A stretch of DNA of 44,835 nt from Flavobacteriales bacterium UBA4466 (GTDB lineage Bacteria; Bacteroidota; Bacteroidia; Flavobacteriales_D; Sanyastnellaceae), in contig CAJJDD010000013.1 in NCBI GenBank assembly GCA_905182895.1, positions 1-44,835 on the forward strand, given 5' to 3'. Below are positions 16,142-26,166 of the stretch, piece by piece. Position 1 is the first letter of the stretch, and every line of letters starts with the position of its first letter. The position numbers and the translations under genes are program-made. The notes below the pieces were generated by a model. That model ran no database searches. It saw only the letters and a list, made by a program, of their open reading frames with translations, and was not told the origin of the DNA.

Positions 16142-17681
16142 ATTTCTTCGGTATTACTATGGTGAATTTACTCCCTTTTTTTAGTTCGCTTTCTACGGCT
16201 ATTTCTCCATGATGTCTTTCTACGATAACTTTCACATAATTCAGTCCGAGACCAAATCCTTTTACATCATGGACATTTCCTGTTGGAACGCGGTATAATT
16301 TATCAAATATTTTTTTCTGATTTTCCTTCGAGATTCCTATTCCATTATCTATTACTTCGATCTCTATCTGCTCCTCAGAACTACCAGTCTTAACTCTTAG
16401 AATGGGGCTTCCAGGGGAGTATTTTATAGCGTTATCTAACAAATTGTAAACCATGTTTGTCAGGTGCACTGAATCTCCATCCATAAACGGTGTTTGAGGG
16501 TCAAGATCGACATCTATTTTCCCATCATATTTCTTCACTCTGATCGCTAAATTTCTACAGACACCTCTGACTAATTCATTTACATCTAGCTGATTTACCT
16601 TGAATGGCATTTCTTCTGAATCTAAAAGGGCTGACCGAAGTACATTCTCGACTAGCACACCTAATCGTTTATTCTCCGAATTAATCATATTCACGAAAGA
16701 GTCTGTCTGTTTCTGTGTGCCTCTCATATCTGGATCTTTAAGCGCTTCACAAGCCAATGATATGGTACTGATTGGGGTTTTTAACTCGTGGGTCATATTA
16801 TTAATGAAGTCGTTCTTCATTTCTGAGAGTTTCTTCTGCTTGAATATAGTTTTGAAACTAAATATGAAAGCAGCTATTACTGCTATGATAATTATTCCTG
16901 ACATGACCAATAAACTCCACATGGACTGAAACAAATATTGTTTCTGCTTGGGAAACAAGATCTTTAAAAAGTAGGTTTTATTCGATAGGTTCTTAGGAAA
17001 GAGTTTAGCCGAGTATGTCGCGTAACTAGCTTTTAATTTATCTGCACAATGCGCAGCATTTTCCCCAAGCAGAAATACATTGTTTTGGGAGTCAAACACC
17101 CCAAACACATGTGCAGTTCTAATTGCTCTCTCTTTTAATCCGCCTTTTATTAAGCTGTCTATTATTTCTAGATCTATTCTGCTTTCGATACCCTTACCTA
17201 TTTGGATTGATACGTTTCCTCCTAAAATGTCTTCTAAGAATTCTGACTGTTTTAAAATTTCTGATTGTTCCTTCCCAAATTCTCCCATCAGCTTTTGAAG
17301 AAGTGCATTGGCTTTTTCTTCAGTAACCATGATGTCTTCAGAATAACCTATGGTTTCAGATTGGACTACCTGATCCTGTAGCGTGTTTTTGAACGCTATC
17401 TCCAGGCCAACCTCACTGCTTGACTTTATTTCTATCAGGAATGGTTCTGATGTTTCTCCCATTCCTATTCTTTCTAGGTTTTCTTTTTTCTCTAATTCCA
17501 AGACTACATCATCGAGTACGGCATTAATTTCATGCTTAAACTCTGTTTCTCTCAGGTTCATGGAGTTTCTTATCCAGAACAATTGCAACGCGACCATTCC
17601 AGCGAGAACACAAGTGATTAGGATAACGAATATTTGAATGACTCTTTGACTCAACTGGCTAACATTAGATATATCCCGCAA
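16125..17681 (-). CDS. Sensor histidine kinase
   Basis: This 518-residue inner-membrane kinase has transmembrane segments at about residues 15-35 (IFVILITCVLAGMVALQLFW) and 255-275 (LLVMSGIIIIAVIAAFIFSF), enclosing a periplasmic sensor region of about 220 residues. The HisKA box HELKTPISTISLACEAL holds the phosphorylated His. The HATPase_c domain shows N box NMVYNLLDNAIKYSPG, G1 box IDNGIGISKENQKKIFDKLY and G2 box GFGLGLNYVKVIVERHHGEI. It transfers phosphate to the OmpR-type regulator encoded just downstream, with which it overlaps. The sensor region has no recognised ligand-binding family, so the signal is unknown. Confidence 0.93.
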   Translation of the reverse strand: MRDISNVSQLSQRVIQIFVILITCVLAGMVALQLFWIRNSMNLRETEFKHEINAVLDDVVLELEKKENLERIGMGETSEPFLIEIKSSSEVGLEIAFKNTLQDQVVQSETIGYSEDIMVTEEKANALLQKLMGEFGKEQSEILKQSEFLEDILGGNVSIQIGKGIESRIDLEIIDSLIKGGLKERAIRTAHVFGVFDSQNNVFLLGENAAHCADKLKASYATYSAKLFPKNLSNKTYFLKILFPKQKQYLFQSMWSLLVMSGIIIIAVIAAFIFSFKTIFKQKKLSEMKNDFINNMTHELKTPISTISLACEALKDPDMRGTQKQTDSFVNMINSENKRLGVLVENVLRSALLDSEEMPFKVNQLDVNELVRGVCRNLAIRVKKYDGKIDVDLDPQTPFMDGDSVHLTNMVYNLLDNAIKYSPGSPILRVKTGSSEEQIEIEVIDNGIGISKENQKKIFDKLYRVPTGNVHDVKGFGLGLNYVKVIVERHHGEIAVESELKKGSKFTIVIPKKYEKHH

Positions 17682-17800
17682 GATGGTGAATTAACAAGAT
17701 GCTTGATATAGCTTTAACATTCATTAAAGCTATTATGTTCTGTGGCTTAACCAAATTTAACACGCAGTGTACCAAAATGCTATTTTATAGGCTGAGTCTA

Positions 17801-17831
17801 TTGAATAGCTGCCAAGAAGTCCGTATTTTTG
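17801..17831 (+). promoter_or_regulatory. Candidate promoter of prs-rplY-pth
   Basis: A TTG box at 17801-17803 and TATTTTTG at 17824-17831 fit the Bacteroidota -33/-7 architecture (TTG ... TAnnTTTG) with 20 bases between. Transcription would start about 12-15 bases before the prs ATG at 17852. Confidence 0.55.
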
Positions 17832-17851
17832 CAACCCTTTAAAAAACAGAA

Positions 17852-18787
17852 ATGGCTACAGACATGAAAATTTTCTCAGGCACTGCATCTCGTGTGTTAG
17901 CGGAGCAAATCGCATTGAGTTTTGGTGTTCCATTAGGCGATGTCTCTTTTCAAAAGTTTAGTGACGGTGAGTTTCAGACTTCTATAGAAGAAACTGTACG
18001 TGGAAAAATAGTAGTGATAGTTCAATCTACCGCACCTCCAAGCGATAATTTATTCGAGCTATTGTTAATGGTAGATGCCGCTAAAAGAGCTTCTGCACAA
18101 TCCATAGTGGCTGTAATGCCTTACTTCGGATTCGCTAGACAAGATAGAAAAGACAGACCAAGAGTAGCTATAGGGGCCAAGTTAGTGGCTAATCTGCTAA
18201 CTGCGGCTGGGGTGAATAGGTTAATAACTATGGATTTACATGCTGATCAAATCCAAGGTTTCTTCGAGGTTCCTGTCGATCACTTATTTGCAAGTACTAT
18301 TTTCTTACCGTACTTAGAAAGCATTAGAACTCCAGATATGATAATAGCTACTCCAGATACAGGAGGAACTAAAAGAGCTAATGCATATGCCAAGTATCTA
18401 AATGTGGATTTAGCTATTTGTTACAAGCAGCGAAAAGTAGCTAACCAAATAGAAAATATGACCGTAATAGGTGACGTAGAGGGAAAAGACGTAGTACTAG
18501 TAGACGATATGGTGGACACAGCTGGCACCTTAACTAAAGCCGCTGATATGATGATGGAGCATGGTGCTAAAAGTGTCAGAGCTATCAGTACACACGGAGT
18601 ACTAAGTGGTCCTGCTCATGAGAGAATAAGAAATAGTCAGTTAACTGAGCTTATAGTAACGGACAGTATTCCGTTAAAAGAGGAAAACGCGAAAATCAAG
18701 GTGATAACCGTAGCAGATTTATTCGCTAATGTGTTAAAAAGCCTAAGTAACAATGAGTCTATAAGCTCGAACTTTATAATAGTATAA
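17852..18787 (+). CDS. prs: Ribose-phosphate pyrophosphokinase
   Basis: This 311-residue cytoplasmic enzyme makes PRPP from ribose 5-phosphate and ATP for purine, pyrimidine, histidine and NAD synthesis. Visible family motifs are FSDGEFQTSIEETVRGK, IVAVMPYFGFARQDRKDRPR (flexible loop and ATP contacts), MDLHADQIQGFFEVPVDHLF (catalytic His), and the PRPP-binding loop VVLVDDMVDTAGTLTKAADM. Length matches class I enzymes. It heads an operon with rplY 18 bases downstream and pth after it, an order common in Bacteroidota. Confidence 0.97.
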   Translation: MATDMKIFSGTASRVLAEQIALSFGVPLGDVSFQKFSDGEFQTSIEETVRGKIVVIVQSTAPPSDNLFELLLMVDAAKRASAQSIVAVMPYFGFARQDRKDRPRVAIGAKLVANLLTAAGVNRLITMDLHADQIQGFFEVPVDHLFASTIFLPYLESIRTPDMIIATPDTGGTKRANAYAKYLNVDLAICYKQRKVANQIENMTVIGDVEGKDVVLVDDMVDTAGTLTKAADMMMEHGAKSVRAISTHGVLSGPAHERIRNSQLTELIVTDSIPLKEENAKIKVITVADLFANVLKSLSNNESISSNFIIV

Positions 18788-18805
18788 TATTAAAAACAAA
18801 ATAAG

Positions 18806-19423
18806 ATGAAAAAAGTATCATTGAGCGGTTCTTCAAGAGAGAACGTAGGAAAAAAAGATGCTAAGGCTCAGAGAAGGGCTGGAAACGTTCCTGCTGTAAT
18901 TTACGGTGGAGACAAGCAAGTACACCTATTCATTAACGAGATAGCGCTAAAGAAAGTCGTTTATTCTCCAAATGTATATCAGATAGAATTAGAGATTTCT
19001 GGTTCTGTAACTAACGTGATTATTCAAGATATCCAATTCCACCCAGTTACAGATAGAATAGTACATGTAGATTTCTTAGAATTAGTAGCCACTAAGGAAG
19101 TAAAGATTGGTCTTCCAGTAAGAACTTCGGGTTTATCTGAAGGAGTAGTAGGTGGTGGCCGTTTAGCAATGAATTTTAGAAAGCTAAACTGCAAAGGATT
19201 ACCTTCTGCTTTCCCAGAAGAGCTTGTTTTAGACATCACGGCATTAAACATAGGTGATTCTATTAGAGTTAGCTCTGTAGATTTAGATGGACTTACTTTA
19301 CTTCACCCAGAGAATGCTGTAGTATTAGCTGTTAAGAGAACTAGAGCTGCTATGTCTGCTGCTACTGAAGAAGGTGAAGAAGGTGAAGAAGGTGAAGAAG
19401 GAGCAGAAGCTGCTGCTGAATAA
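18806..19423 (+). CDS. rplY: 50S ribosomal protein L25 / general stress protein Ctc
   Basis: This 205-residue 5S rRNA-binding ribosomal protein is of the long Ctc type, with an N-terminal L25 domain (SGSSRENVGKKDAKAQRRAG, VPAVIYGGDKQVHLFI, IQDIQFHPVTDRIVHVDFLE) and a C-terminal beta domain (LNIGDSIRVSSVDLDGLTLL). It ends in a low-complexity acidic tail of repeated Glu-Glu-Gly triplets encoded by GAAGAAGGT units (about 19368-19400), a usual feature of Bacteroidota Ctc proteins. It sits between prs and pth, 13 bases before pth. Confidence 0.95.
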   Translation: MKKVSLSGSSRENVGKKDAKAQRRAGNVPAVIYGGDKQVHLFINEIALKKVVYSPNVYQIELEISGSVTNVIIQDIQFHPVTDRIVHVDFLELVATKEVKIGLPVRTSGLSEGVVGGGRLAMNFRKLNCKGLPSAFPEELVLDITALNIGDSIRVSSVDLDGLTLLHPENAVVLAVKRTRAAMSAATEEGEEGEEGEEGAEAAAE

Positions 19424-19436
19424 CCTAAATTAAAGA

Positions 19437-20000
19437 ATGAAGTATTTAATAGCTGGGTTAGGAAATCCAGGATATAAATATGAAAAGACACGCCATAACA
19501 TTGGCTTTATGACATTGGATGCCTTAGCTAAGGCATCCAATGTTTCTTTTGAAGCGGCTAAGCTTGGGGAAATCACCAAGTTAAAACACAAAGGGAGAAC
19601 CCTTATTCTACTCAAGCCGAATACATTTATGAATTTGAGCGGAAAGGCAGTACAGTACTGGCTTACCAAAGAGAAAATTCCTCTTGAAAATCTTCTGGTA
19701 GTTACAGATGACTTAGCACTTCCTTACGGCAGTGTAAGAATGAGAACTAAAGGGAGTGATGGTGGTCATAATGGCTTAAAAGACATTCAACTGCTACTTA
19801 ACACATCGCAGTATCCAAGAATACGCTTCGGGGTGGGTAGTGAGTTTAAGCAAGGAAGTCAAGTGGATTATGTGCTTGGAGAATGGAACATAGACGAAGC
19901 TAATCTGCTCACCGAAAGGTTAGAACATCTCATAAAGATGATAGAAAACTTCACTACTATAGGAGCTGCAAGAACTATGAGCGAGTTTAATAACAAATAG
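19437..20000 (+). CDS. pth: Peptidyl-tRNA hydrolase
   Basis: This 187-residue cytoplasmic enzyme recycles tRNA by cleaving peptidyl-tRNA released from stalled ribosomes. Catalytic and substrate residues are visible: Asn10 and His20 in GLGNPGYKYEKTRHNIGF, Asn in KPNTFMNLSGKAV, Asp in VVTDDLALPYGSVRMR, and the Asn of GSDGGHNGLKDI. Length is normal. It is the last gene of the prs-rplY-pth operon and is followed by a terminator. Confidence 0.97.
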   Translation: MKYLIAGLGNPGYKYEKTRHNIGFMTLDALAKASNVSFEAAKLGEITKLKHKGRTLILLKPNTFMNLSGKAVQYWLTKEKIPLENLLVVTDDLALPYGSVRMRTKGSDGGHNGLKDIQLLLNTSQYPRIRFGVGSEFKQGSQVDYVLGEWNIDEANLLTERLEHLIKMIENFTTIGAARTMSEFNNK

Positions 20001-20032
20001 GCTCTCCCGAGAATTTTTCCAATTTACATTAG

Positions 20033-20062
20033 ACCCAATTCTTTTCATTATTGGGTTTTTTT
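20033..20062 (+). terminator. Terminator of prs-rplY-pth operon
   Basis: A 7-bp stem (ACCCAAT with ATTGGGT) with a 10-base loop is followed by a seven-T run, 33 bases after the pth stop. The remaining about 220 bases to rnhA hold no gene that I can support. Confidence 0.8.
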
Positions 20063-20282
20063 GCGAGCACAACATTCATTTTCATCATAGATATTCTTTA
20101 GTATCATTACCGTTTTATTAATTATAGATGGGCCTGAATACAGCTCGGAAAATGCATTATATGTCATGCGATACTTTTTCTAGACGGACGGTCTGGACTC
20201 AAAAAAAAGCTGAATATGCTATTCTAATAATCAGTTCACACAAAATTAATACAGGAGGAAACTTCGAAAAAAATGTTTGTTT

Positions 20283-20762
20283 TTAAAATAACTCTTCATC
20301 GCCCTTTATGGAGTCCTCGTAACCTTGGTCTATGAGAATGGGTTCAAGGTGCAATGCAGAAGTAGCTAGAAAATCAGCTCGCTCATTCATTTCATTACCA
20401 GCATGCCCTTTTACCCACTGAAATTTTACATTATGCCTCTCATAGGCAACTAAAAACCTCTTCCAAAGATCAGGGTTCTTTTTACCCTTAAAGTTCTTTT
20501 TAACCCAGCCAAATACCCAGCCTTTTTCTACTGCCTGAACCACATATTTAGAGTCAGAGTAAATGAGCACATCACAGCCCTCTTTAGTAAGGAGTTCCAG
20601 AGACCTTATGGCTGCTAACAACTCCATTCTATTATTGGTGGTGAGTTTAAATCCTTGGTTTTCCTCCTTTTTATGCTTACCAAATTGCATAATAAGACCG
20701 TACCCCCCTTTTCCAGGGTTTCCGCTGCACGCTCCATCAGTATGTACAATTACTTTAAGCAT
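20283..20762 (-). CDS. rnhA: Ribonuclease HI
   Basis: This 159-residue enzyme cleaves the RNA strand of RNA-DNA hybrids. The four acidic catalytic residues are visible: Asp8 in VHTDGACSGNPGKGGYG, Glu in NNRMELLAAI, Asp in LIYSDSKYVVQAV, and Asp in NEMNERADFLATSA. The basic handle WVKKNFKGKKNPDLWKRF is present, as in E. coli RNase HI. Its ATG overlaps the marC stop as TAATG, so it is the last gene of a coupled purN-marC-rnhA operon. Confidence 0.97.
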   Translation of the reverse strand: MLKVIVHTDGACSGNPGKGGYGLIMQFGKHKKEENQGFKLTTNNRMELLAAIRSLELLTKEGCDVLIYSDSKYVVQAVEKGWVFGWVKKNFKGKKNPDLWKRFLVAYERHNVKFQWVKGHAGNEMNERADFLATSALHLEPILIDQGYEDSIKGDEELF

Positions 20763-21346
20763 TACTCAAAGATAGCTGGTGCATGCGTTCCAAATAACTT
20801 TACCGCTATAGCAAGTAGAATTATCCCGAAAAACTTCTGGAGAATAGCGATCCCTACATCTCCAAGTAGTTTCTCTATTCTACCGGTTAATTTAAGTACT
20901 ACGTAGACCAGTATTATATTCATTAAAATAGCTATCGTGATGTTTAAAGACGCATATTCTGCTCTTAAAGATAGAATGGTAGTCATAGAACCTGCCCCAG
21001 CTATTATAGGGAAAGCTAAGGGAACTATAGAGGCCGTTTTATGAATCTGCTCATCTGCTTTGAATATTTTTATTCCTAGAATCATTTCTAATGCTAAGAA
21101 TAACAAAACGAACGAACCTGCTACTGCAAAGGATGCAGTGCTGGCACCGATAAATATAATCAGCTTTTCTCCTACGAATAGAAAGACAATCATAATGACT
21201 AACGAGACCAATGACGCCTTTAATGCACTAATGGTTCCAGCTGATTTTTTTATTTCTAGAATAAGAGGAATAGATCCTATTATATCGATTACAGCAAAAA
21301 GCACCATAAAACAAGCGAGAACTTGACCTATATCAAAATTCATCAT
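20762..21346 (-). CDS. MarC family integral membrane protein
   Basis: This 194-residue protein has about six hydrophobic segments and MarC/UPF0056 signatures: FAVIDIIGSIPLILEIKKSA, GSFVLLFLALEMILGIKIFK, VPLAFPIIAGAGSMTTILSL (the conserved PLAxPxIAGPG-like loop) and a C-terminal GIAILQKFFGIILLAIAVKL. Family members lie in the inner membrane; the transported substrate is not established and the old link to multiple antibiotic resistance is doubtful. It overlaps purN by 14 bases upstream and rnhA by one base downstream. Confidence 0.92.
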   Translation of the reverse strand: MMNFDIGQVLACFMVLFAVIDIIGSIPLILEIKKSAGTISALKASLVSLVIMIVFLFVGEKLIIFIGASTASFAVAGSFVLLFLALEMILGIKIFKADEQIHKTASIVPLAFPIIAGAGSMTTILSLRAEYASLNITIAILMNIILVYVVLKLTGRIEKLLGDVGIAILQKFFGIILLAIAVKLFGTHAPAIFE

Positions 21347-21890
21347 TTATCAATTTTTCTATAATTAGCGGATAATGTTCGTGCTCCAAAGCTTGAACTT
21401 TACGAGCGATGTCTTTAGCAGAATCGTTTTCTGTAATAGCCGTAGCAGCTTGAAATAAAACACGGCCTCCATCATAAACTTCGTTTACTAGATGAATAGT
21501 AACTCCTGTCTCACTTTCTCCTGACGCTTTGACTGCCTTATGCACATTCACTCCATACATACCGGCTCCTCCATACTTAGGCAATAATGCAGGGTGAATA
21601 TTGATAATCGCATTTTTATAAACCGACAAAACCTCTAAAGGGATAAGCTTTAAGTAACCTGCTAAAACTACATAATCAGCTTCTTCAGCTTGCAGTTGTT
21701 CTAGCAGCTCTTCATTACTCTCAAAGAAATATGCTGCATGATCTCTATCTATGAATTTTTCAAGTACTCGAGCATTCATCTTGTTACTGAAAACTCCGAC
21801 TACCTTTACAGATTCAGAAGTATAAAAGTGCTGAAGAATGCGCACTGCATTGCTTCCGTTACCACTAGCTAATATGGCTATTCGTTTCAA
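21333..21890 (-). CDS. purN: Phosphoribosylglycinamide formyltransferase
   Basis: This 185-residue enzyme transfers a formyl group from 10-formyl-THF to GAR in purine synthesis. Seen motifs are the N-terminal phosphate loop ILASGNGSNAVRIL, the catalytic Asn and His in INIHPALLPKYGG, GETG-type SGESETGVTIHLVNEVYDGG with the catalytic Asp, and FQAATAITENDSAKDIARKV. At 185 residues it is slightly shorter than E. coli PurN but complete. It starts the purN-marC-rnhA operon, behind a matching -7 element. Confidence 0.96.
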   Translation of the reverse strand: MKRIAILASGNGSNAVRILQHFYTSESVKVVGVFSNKMNARVLEKFIDRDHAAYFFESNEELLEQLQAEEADYVVLAGYLKLIPLEVLSVYKNAIINIHPALLPKYGGAGMYGVNVHKAVKASGESETGVTIHLVNEVYDGGRVLFQAATAITENDSAKDIARKVQALEHEHYPLIIEKLINDEF

Positions 21891-21911
21891 AACTTTGGAT
21901 TATTTAAGCCA

Positions 21912-21919
21912 CAAAACTA
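21912..21919 (-). promoter_or_regulatory. Candidate -7 element of purN-marC-rnhA
   Basis: On the minus strand this reads TAGTTTTG, a full TAnnTTTG match, 21 bases before the purN ATG. No exact TTG box at the expected spacing was seen. Confidence 0.45.
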
Positions 21920-22032
21920 GTGAGTAATAAACGGCTAGTCTAGAGGTTAGGATTTTTTATTTTACTTTTTTTTCGTCCTAGCATTAGTAGATTATTCTAC
22001 GTTTAAGCTGCAGGCGACCCCATAATACAATA

Positions 22033-22200
22033 ATGATTTTAATTATAGCCTGCTCTCTCCTAGGTATGTTGTATTCTATTAGAAAGGCTGCTCAGTTTCT
22101 AGTGTTACTAAAAGCAAACCAGCCTACTTGGCGCATTATACTATTCCCGCTCATTACGCAAGCTAGCTTTAACTCTCTTCCACCACCTAAAAAAAGATAA
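22033..22200 (+). CDS. Possible small hydrophobic protein (55 aa)
   Basis: The 368-base gap between purN and the DUF2723 gene, both on the minus strand, contains a plus-strand frame that starts ATG and encodes 55 residues: a hydrophobic start (MILIIACSLLGMLYSIRKAA), a second hydrophobic patch (WRIILFPLITQASF), and a basic end PPPKKR. It could be a single-pass or hairpin small membrane protein. There is no clear promoter, and I recognise no family. It may be a chance frame; apart from it the gap shows nothing clear. Confidence 0.3.
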   Translation: MILIIACSLLGMLYSIRKAAQFLVLLKANQPTWRIILFPLITQASFNSLPPPKKR

Positions 22201-22258
22201 GATGATTATCTGGCACATATGGTTACCATGATTACATCTCTATCCAAATCAAGGTTAT

Positions 22259-25200
22259 CTAAAAATCTCCTTTTTTGCCAGACCTTCTTTCTTCGTACTC
22301 TTTCCTTTTCGTAGCTTCTATTCTCAAGTAATTCTCATAATTACTTTCGAACCTGCCTCCTATCTGGTTTAAGAATACCGAGTCTTTAACTGTATCTGAT
22401 GTTCTCCTTAACGTATAACTTAGAACGGTAAAGTCTCTTTCGAAATCTCCCACTACGCTCAACGCTTCATTAGGATCTAGAGATTCTAAATAATCTAATT
22501 TCTCTTCTATTAGCTCGAAGTATCTTTCGAATAGAGCGGTTCCTTTTTCTTTTTCCCCTGCTTCTACATACTCTTCTGCTAGGTAAAGAATCTGCTCATC
22601 GTATCTCACCACTTCTTCTGGCATCACTTCGAAACATTTATCTAGCACGATAACTGCCTTATCTTTTTGCCCTTCTTCCGTTAGTGCGTCTGCTAGATTA
22701 GCGAATTGCATTCTCAGATTAGATACCATTCTTAGATTATTCTCATCTAAATAAATATCCATTACTGTATCCTGCATATTCCCCCATTTGAATTTATTCA
22801 TGACATTGTCATACATATCCTCAGTATTCACTCTTCCCACTTGAAGTGGGTTTTGAGAAACTGTTTTAATAGGAACTAATCTATAGGCTAATCCTTCTAG
22901 TTGGAAATAATCTTGTAATCCATTAAATGCATCCTGTCCGATAGTACTCGCAAAATAAATTGGTCTTTCCCAATTGTTATTTCTGATAATATCGTAAACC
23001 AGAATACTATTTTTAAGCAGCTTTCCATTTCTCTCCCACCGCATTACTGGAACTATCTTACTTGCATCTGCAGCAGAAACGACACCTTTATTAACCACAT
23101 CAGCGCTATCTACAGTTAACTTCCACTTATTGGACGGGAAGTAAGGCTCCTGATTTTCTTTTTTAAATCGTTCATCGTCCAAGAAGAAATTAAACTGATC
23201 AGAAAGTTCCACATACTCTTCAGATGGATTCATTTCTGCGAAATCTCTAGTCCCTTGTCTATACTGCTCTTCTTTAAGACCGATAGGAACCGCTTCACCA
23301 TCGTAAGCTTTTCTTTTCATTTGATCTGCATACCAATCCGTCTGCAGAAGAGAAAGGTTTACCACCCTTACGTCTGTTCTAACACCTTCGACTTCCTGAG
23401 CGTACCAGAGAGGGAATGTATCATTATCTCCATTAGTGAAAATAAGTGCATTTGCCTCTAACGACATTAAATAGTTCTGTGCAAAATCCCCTCCAGTTCT
23501 CCTTCCTGCTCTGCTGTGGTCATCCCACCCGTCACTCATCATTAAGAAGGGCACGGTCATTCCAATAACTCCGCATAGGATAGCCTTTTGCTTGGAGTCT
23601 AATGCAGGCTTCACTCCCATTTGCAACGCTACTAATACTAACGCTGCTACTGCTGCCATAAATAGGATACATAGTGATGTGAAATGGTCCTGACCTGAGG
23701 CAAATTCTAATAGATAGAGAATCACTCCTATCCCTAATCCTGCTCCTGCAGAGAGAAATAGCTCTTTTTGAACCATCTTCGTAGCAGCATAATAGAGCCC
23801 CATAATACTCAGTCCTATCCATAGAGCGAAGGCGTAAAAAGATCCTACGTAAGCGTAATCTCTTTCTCTAGGCTGGAAAGGGTCTTGGTTCAGATAGACA
23901 ACAATAGCCAACCCTGTAAGTAAAAACAACAGGGCGCTGACTGTGAAATCTTTAGGGGCTTTCACCAGCTGAAAAACAAACCCTATTAGCCCCAGCAAAA
24001 ATGGAAGCAGAAAGAATTTATTCAGCCCTCTATTCCCTTCCATATAACTGGTGAGCATGTCTCTATTCCCTAGTTTTTCTTGGTCTATAAGGTCTATCCC
24101 TGTGAGCCAATTTCCGTCTAATATATCTCCATGACCTTGCACATCATTTTGCTTACCAGAGAAGTTCCACATGAAGTATCTCCAATACATCCATCCAACC
24201 TGATAATCTGCAAAGAATCGCATGTTTTCTCCTTGCGTAGGCATGAGTTTTCCAGCTTTTCGCTTTAACTGTATGTATTTTTTAGAGAACTCAGCTTTAG
24301 CTTGAGAGTAGCCCTGTTGATCTCCACGTACCGCGTAATAATTAATGGCCCCCATGGCTCTGTTCAGTTCAGCTTCTACCTCTTTTAGCTGTTTCTCATC
24401 CTTATTTACCTTAGGCCGTTTTTTAGCCTCATTCCATCCTTTAAAATTAGACCATTCTTTGTAAGCCTCTATATCCCGAGCATCTGTACTGTGCATTCTC
24501 GGAAGAAATGCTGTAAGCTCATCTACATAATTATATCCATCTATAGCTTCAGAAGCTATATATTCTTCTACGAGAGATAAATCCTTATCTGAGTTATTTT
24601 CTATGTACTCCTCCGCCTCAAACACAAACTTGTAGGACTTAACTATAGCTCCTGCATTATTTTTTACGCTGAAGGATTTAACATAATTGTTGGATTTACC
24701 AGAATATGGATCATCGTAATTAATAGGGGTATTCCAGTATTGACCTGTAAGCAGTGGTCTAGAACCGTACTGTTCTCTATTTAAATAGGAAAGAAGAGTA
24801 AAAACATTTTCAGGATTGTTTTCATCCATCGGTGGGTTAGCAGAACTTCTAATTACTACTAAAGCGAATGTAGAATATCCAATGAGCACCATCATAATAG
24901 AGAGCACAGAGGTATTCACTATAGGCCAATTTTGTCTTTTAGAGACGAATAACATTCCTACTATCAGCAGAATAATTAGCATGATATAAACGATAACACC
25001 AGAGTTAAAAGGCATTCCCATGTCATTTACCATGTACAATTCGAATTTACTTGCCAGCTTTATAGTGCCAGGAATAATTAACCCTTGAATAAACCCTAGA
25101 ACTACCAGTGAAACTAAAGCTGTTATTCTACCGACCCTTACCATAGACTTGTCTGAGGATAATAAACGAATGCTATAGCCGGTATAGCTAAAAGATTAAG

Positions 25201-25773
25201 AAGGTGAACTCCTATAGAAAGTCCCATCAAATAAGCGATAAGCACAAGCCACCTGAAGCCGCCTCCTTTATCTGACATGCTCTCCCATTTCAGGATAGCC
25301 CAGAATACTACAGCCGTGAATAATGAAGACATAGCATACACCTCTCCTTCTACCGCACTAAACCAAAATGAATCACTAAATGTGTAAGCCAATGCTCCTA
25401 CAGCACCACTAGCCATTACAGCCCATGTAGCGCCTGTATCCAAATCTGCTCCGAATACCTTAACAGCTAACTTCTTAGCGAAGTGAGTGATGCTCCAGAA
25501 CAAAAACAAGATGGTAAACGAACTACACAATGCCGATAATCCATTCATGGCCATGGCCACATGCTCAGGGCCAAACCACATGGCAAAAAATCGGGCAACC
25601 AACATGAAAAACGGTGCCCCTGGCGGGTGTCCTACCTGTAGTTTATAAGCAGAAGATATAAACTCTCCACAATCCCAAAAACTAGTAGTAGGCTCTATGG
25701 TTAGTAAATAAACGATAGTAGCTATTAGCCAAATGAACCAGCCTGAGTATACATTTAATTTATGATAGGTCAT
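22259..25773 (-). CDS. Large DUF2723 multi-pass membrane protein (one frameshift)
   Basis: Two overlapping frames make one protein of about 1,170 residues, the usual size in Bacteroidota. The N-terminal piece (start 25773) holds the DUF2723 signature LTIEPTTSFWDCGEFISSAY and GHPPGAPFFMLVARFFAMWF, then about five membrane helices. The second piece continues with further helices (ALVSLVVLGFIQGLIIPGTI, FFLLPFLLGLIGFVFQLVKA), the loop YLNQDPFQPRERDYAYVGSF, a long soluble region with LIFTNGDNDTFPLWYAQEVE, and a C-terminal TPR-like helical part. DUF2723 proteins have a GT-C-like fold and have been grouped with glycosyltransferases, possibly for surface protein or glycan decoration; the reaction here is inference. 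The frame slips near 25138-25160 (one base lost by length), most likely a sequencing deletion. Confidence 0.88.
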
Positions 25774-26001
25774 TGTTATTATTCACTTATAAGTATAACG
25801 AGCGAATTTAGGAAAATTATCATGGCGGAGGTGAAGATTATGCGTTGCAATGCGTTTAAATATGGGTTAAGAATTGTGAATTATTCTTAAGCATCTGGCA
25901 TTAGCTCATCGTTATTAATAATAATTTTTTTGACTTTAAACATTACCCCTGCTTTATGATAAAAGAGGTTAATGACTTTTCAACTGTAATACCACATAAA
26001 A
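25774..26001. other. Intergenic region with no supported gene
   Basis: Between the DUF2723 start and the hairpin at 26002 the sequence is AT-rich with stops in all frames. It should hold the DUF2723 promoter at its left end; TAAATTCG on the minus strand near 25809-25816 is only a near match to the -7 consensus. Confidence 0.4.
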
Positions 26002-26025
26002 AAGGAGCTCCTTTCGGAACTCCTT
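26002..26025 (-). terminator. Terminator downstream of haaO
   Basis: Read leftward, AAGGAG and a 3-bp inner stem pair with GGA and CTCCTT around a 4-base loop, with one C-A mismatch, followed by a run of U (plus-strand A run 25998-26003). It closes the haaO transcript after the orphan sorting-domain remnant. Confidence 0.75.
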
Positions 26026-26070
26026 CATTACATCAATCAAAGTTAACCTGTATAAAGACTATAACCGAAG

Positions 26071-26166
26071 TTAGTTCGTCTCTTGGAATTTCTTTGTAAT
26101 TAGAGAAACTCCGTTCATTGCTTTTATTAAATACAATCCATTAGCCCATAGAGTTGCAATATTTAT
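26071..26166 (-). pseudogene. Orphan C-terminal fragment of a T9SS type A sorting domain
   Basis: Directly after the haaO stop, in the same frame, 31 codons read INIATLWANGLYLIKAMNG, then VSLITKKFQETN and a stop. This is the typical last part of a type A sorting domain (compare A-N-G-L-Y-x-I-K and I-T-K-K-F). No start codon, signal peptide or passenger region accompanies it. It is probably the remnant of a deleted secreted-protein gene whose terminator (26002-26025) survived. A fragment this short could be coincidence, but the match covers the full conserved end. Confidence 0.6.

Noticed and set aside
23255-23822. Extra ORFs on both strands inside the DUF2723 gene
   Set aside because: The DUF2723 frame is continuous and family-typical here, so these are shadow frames.
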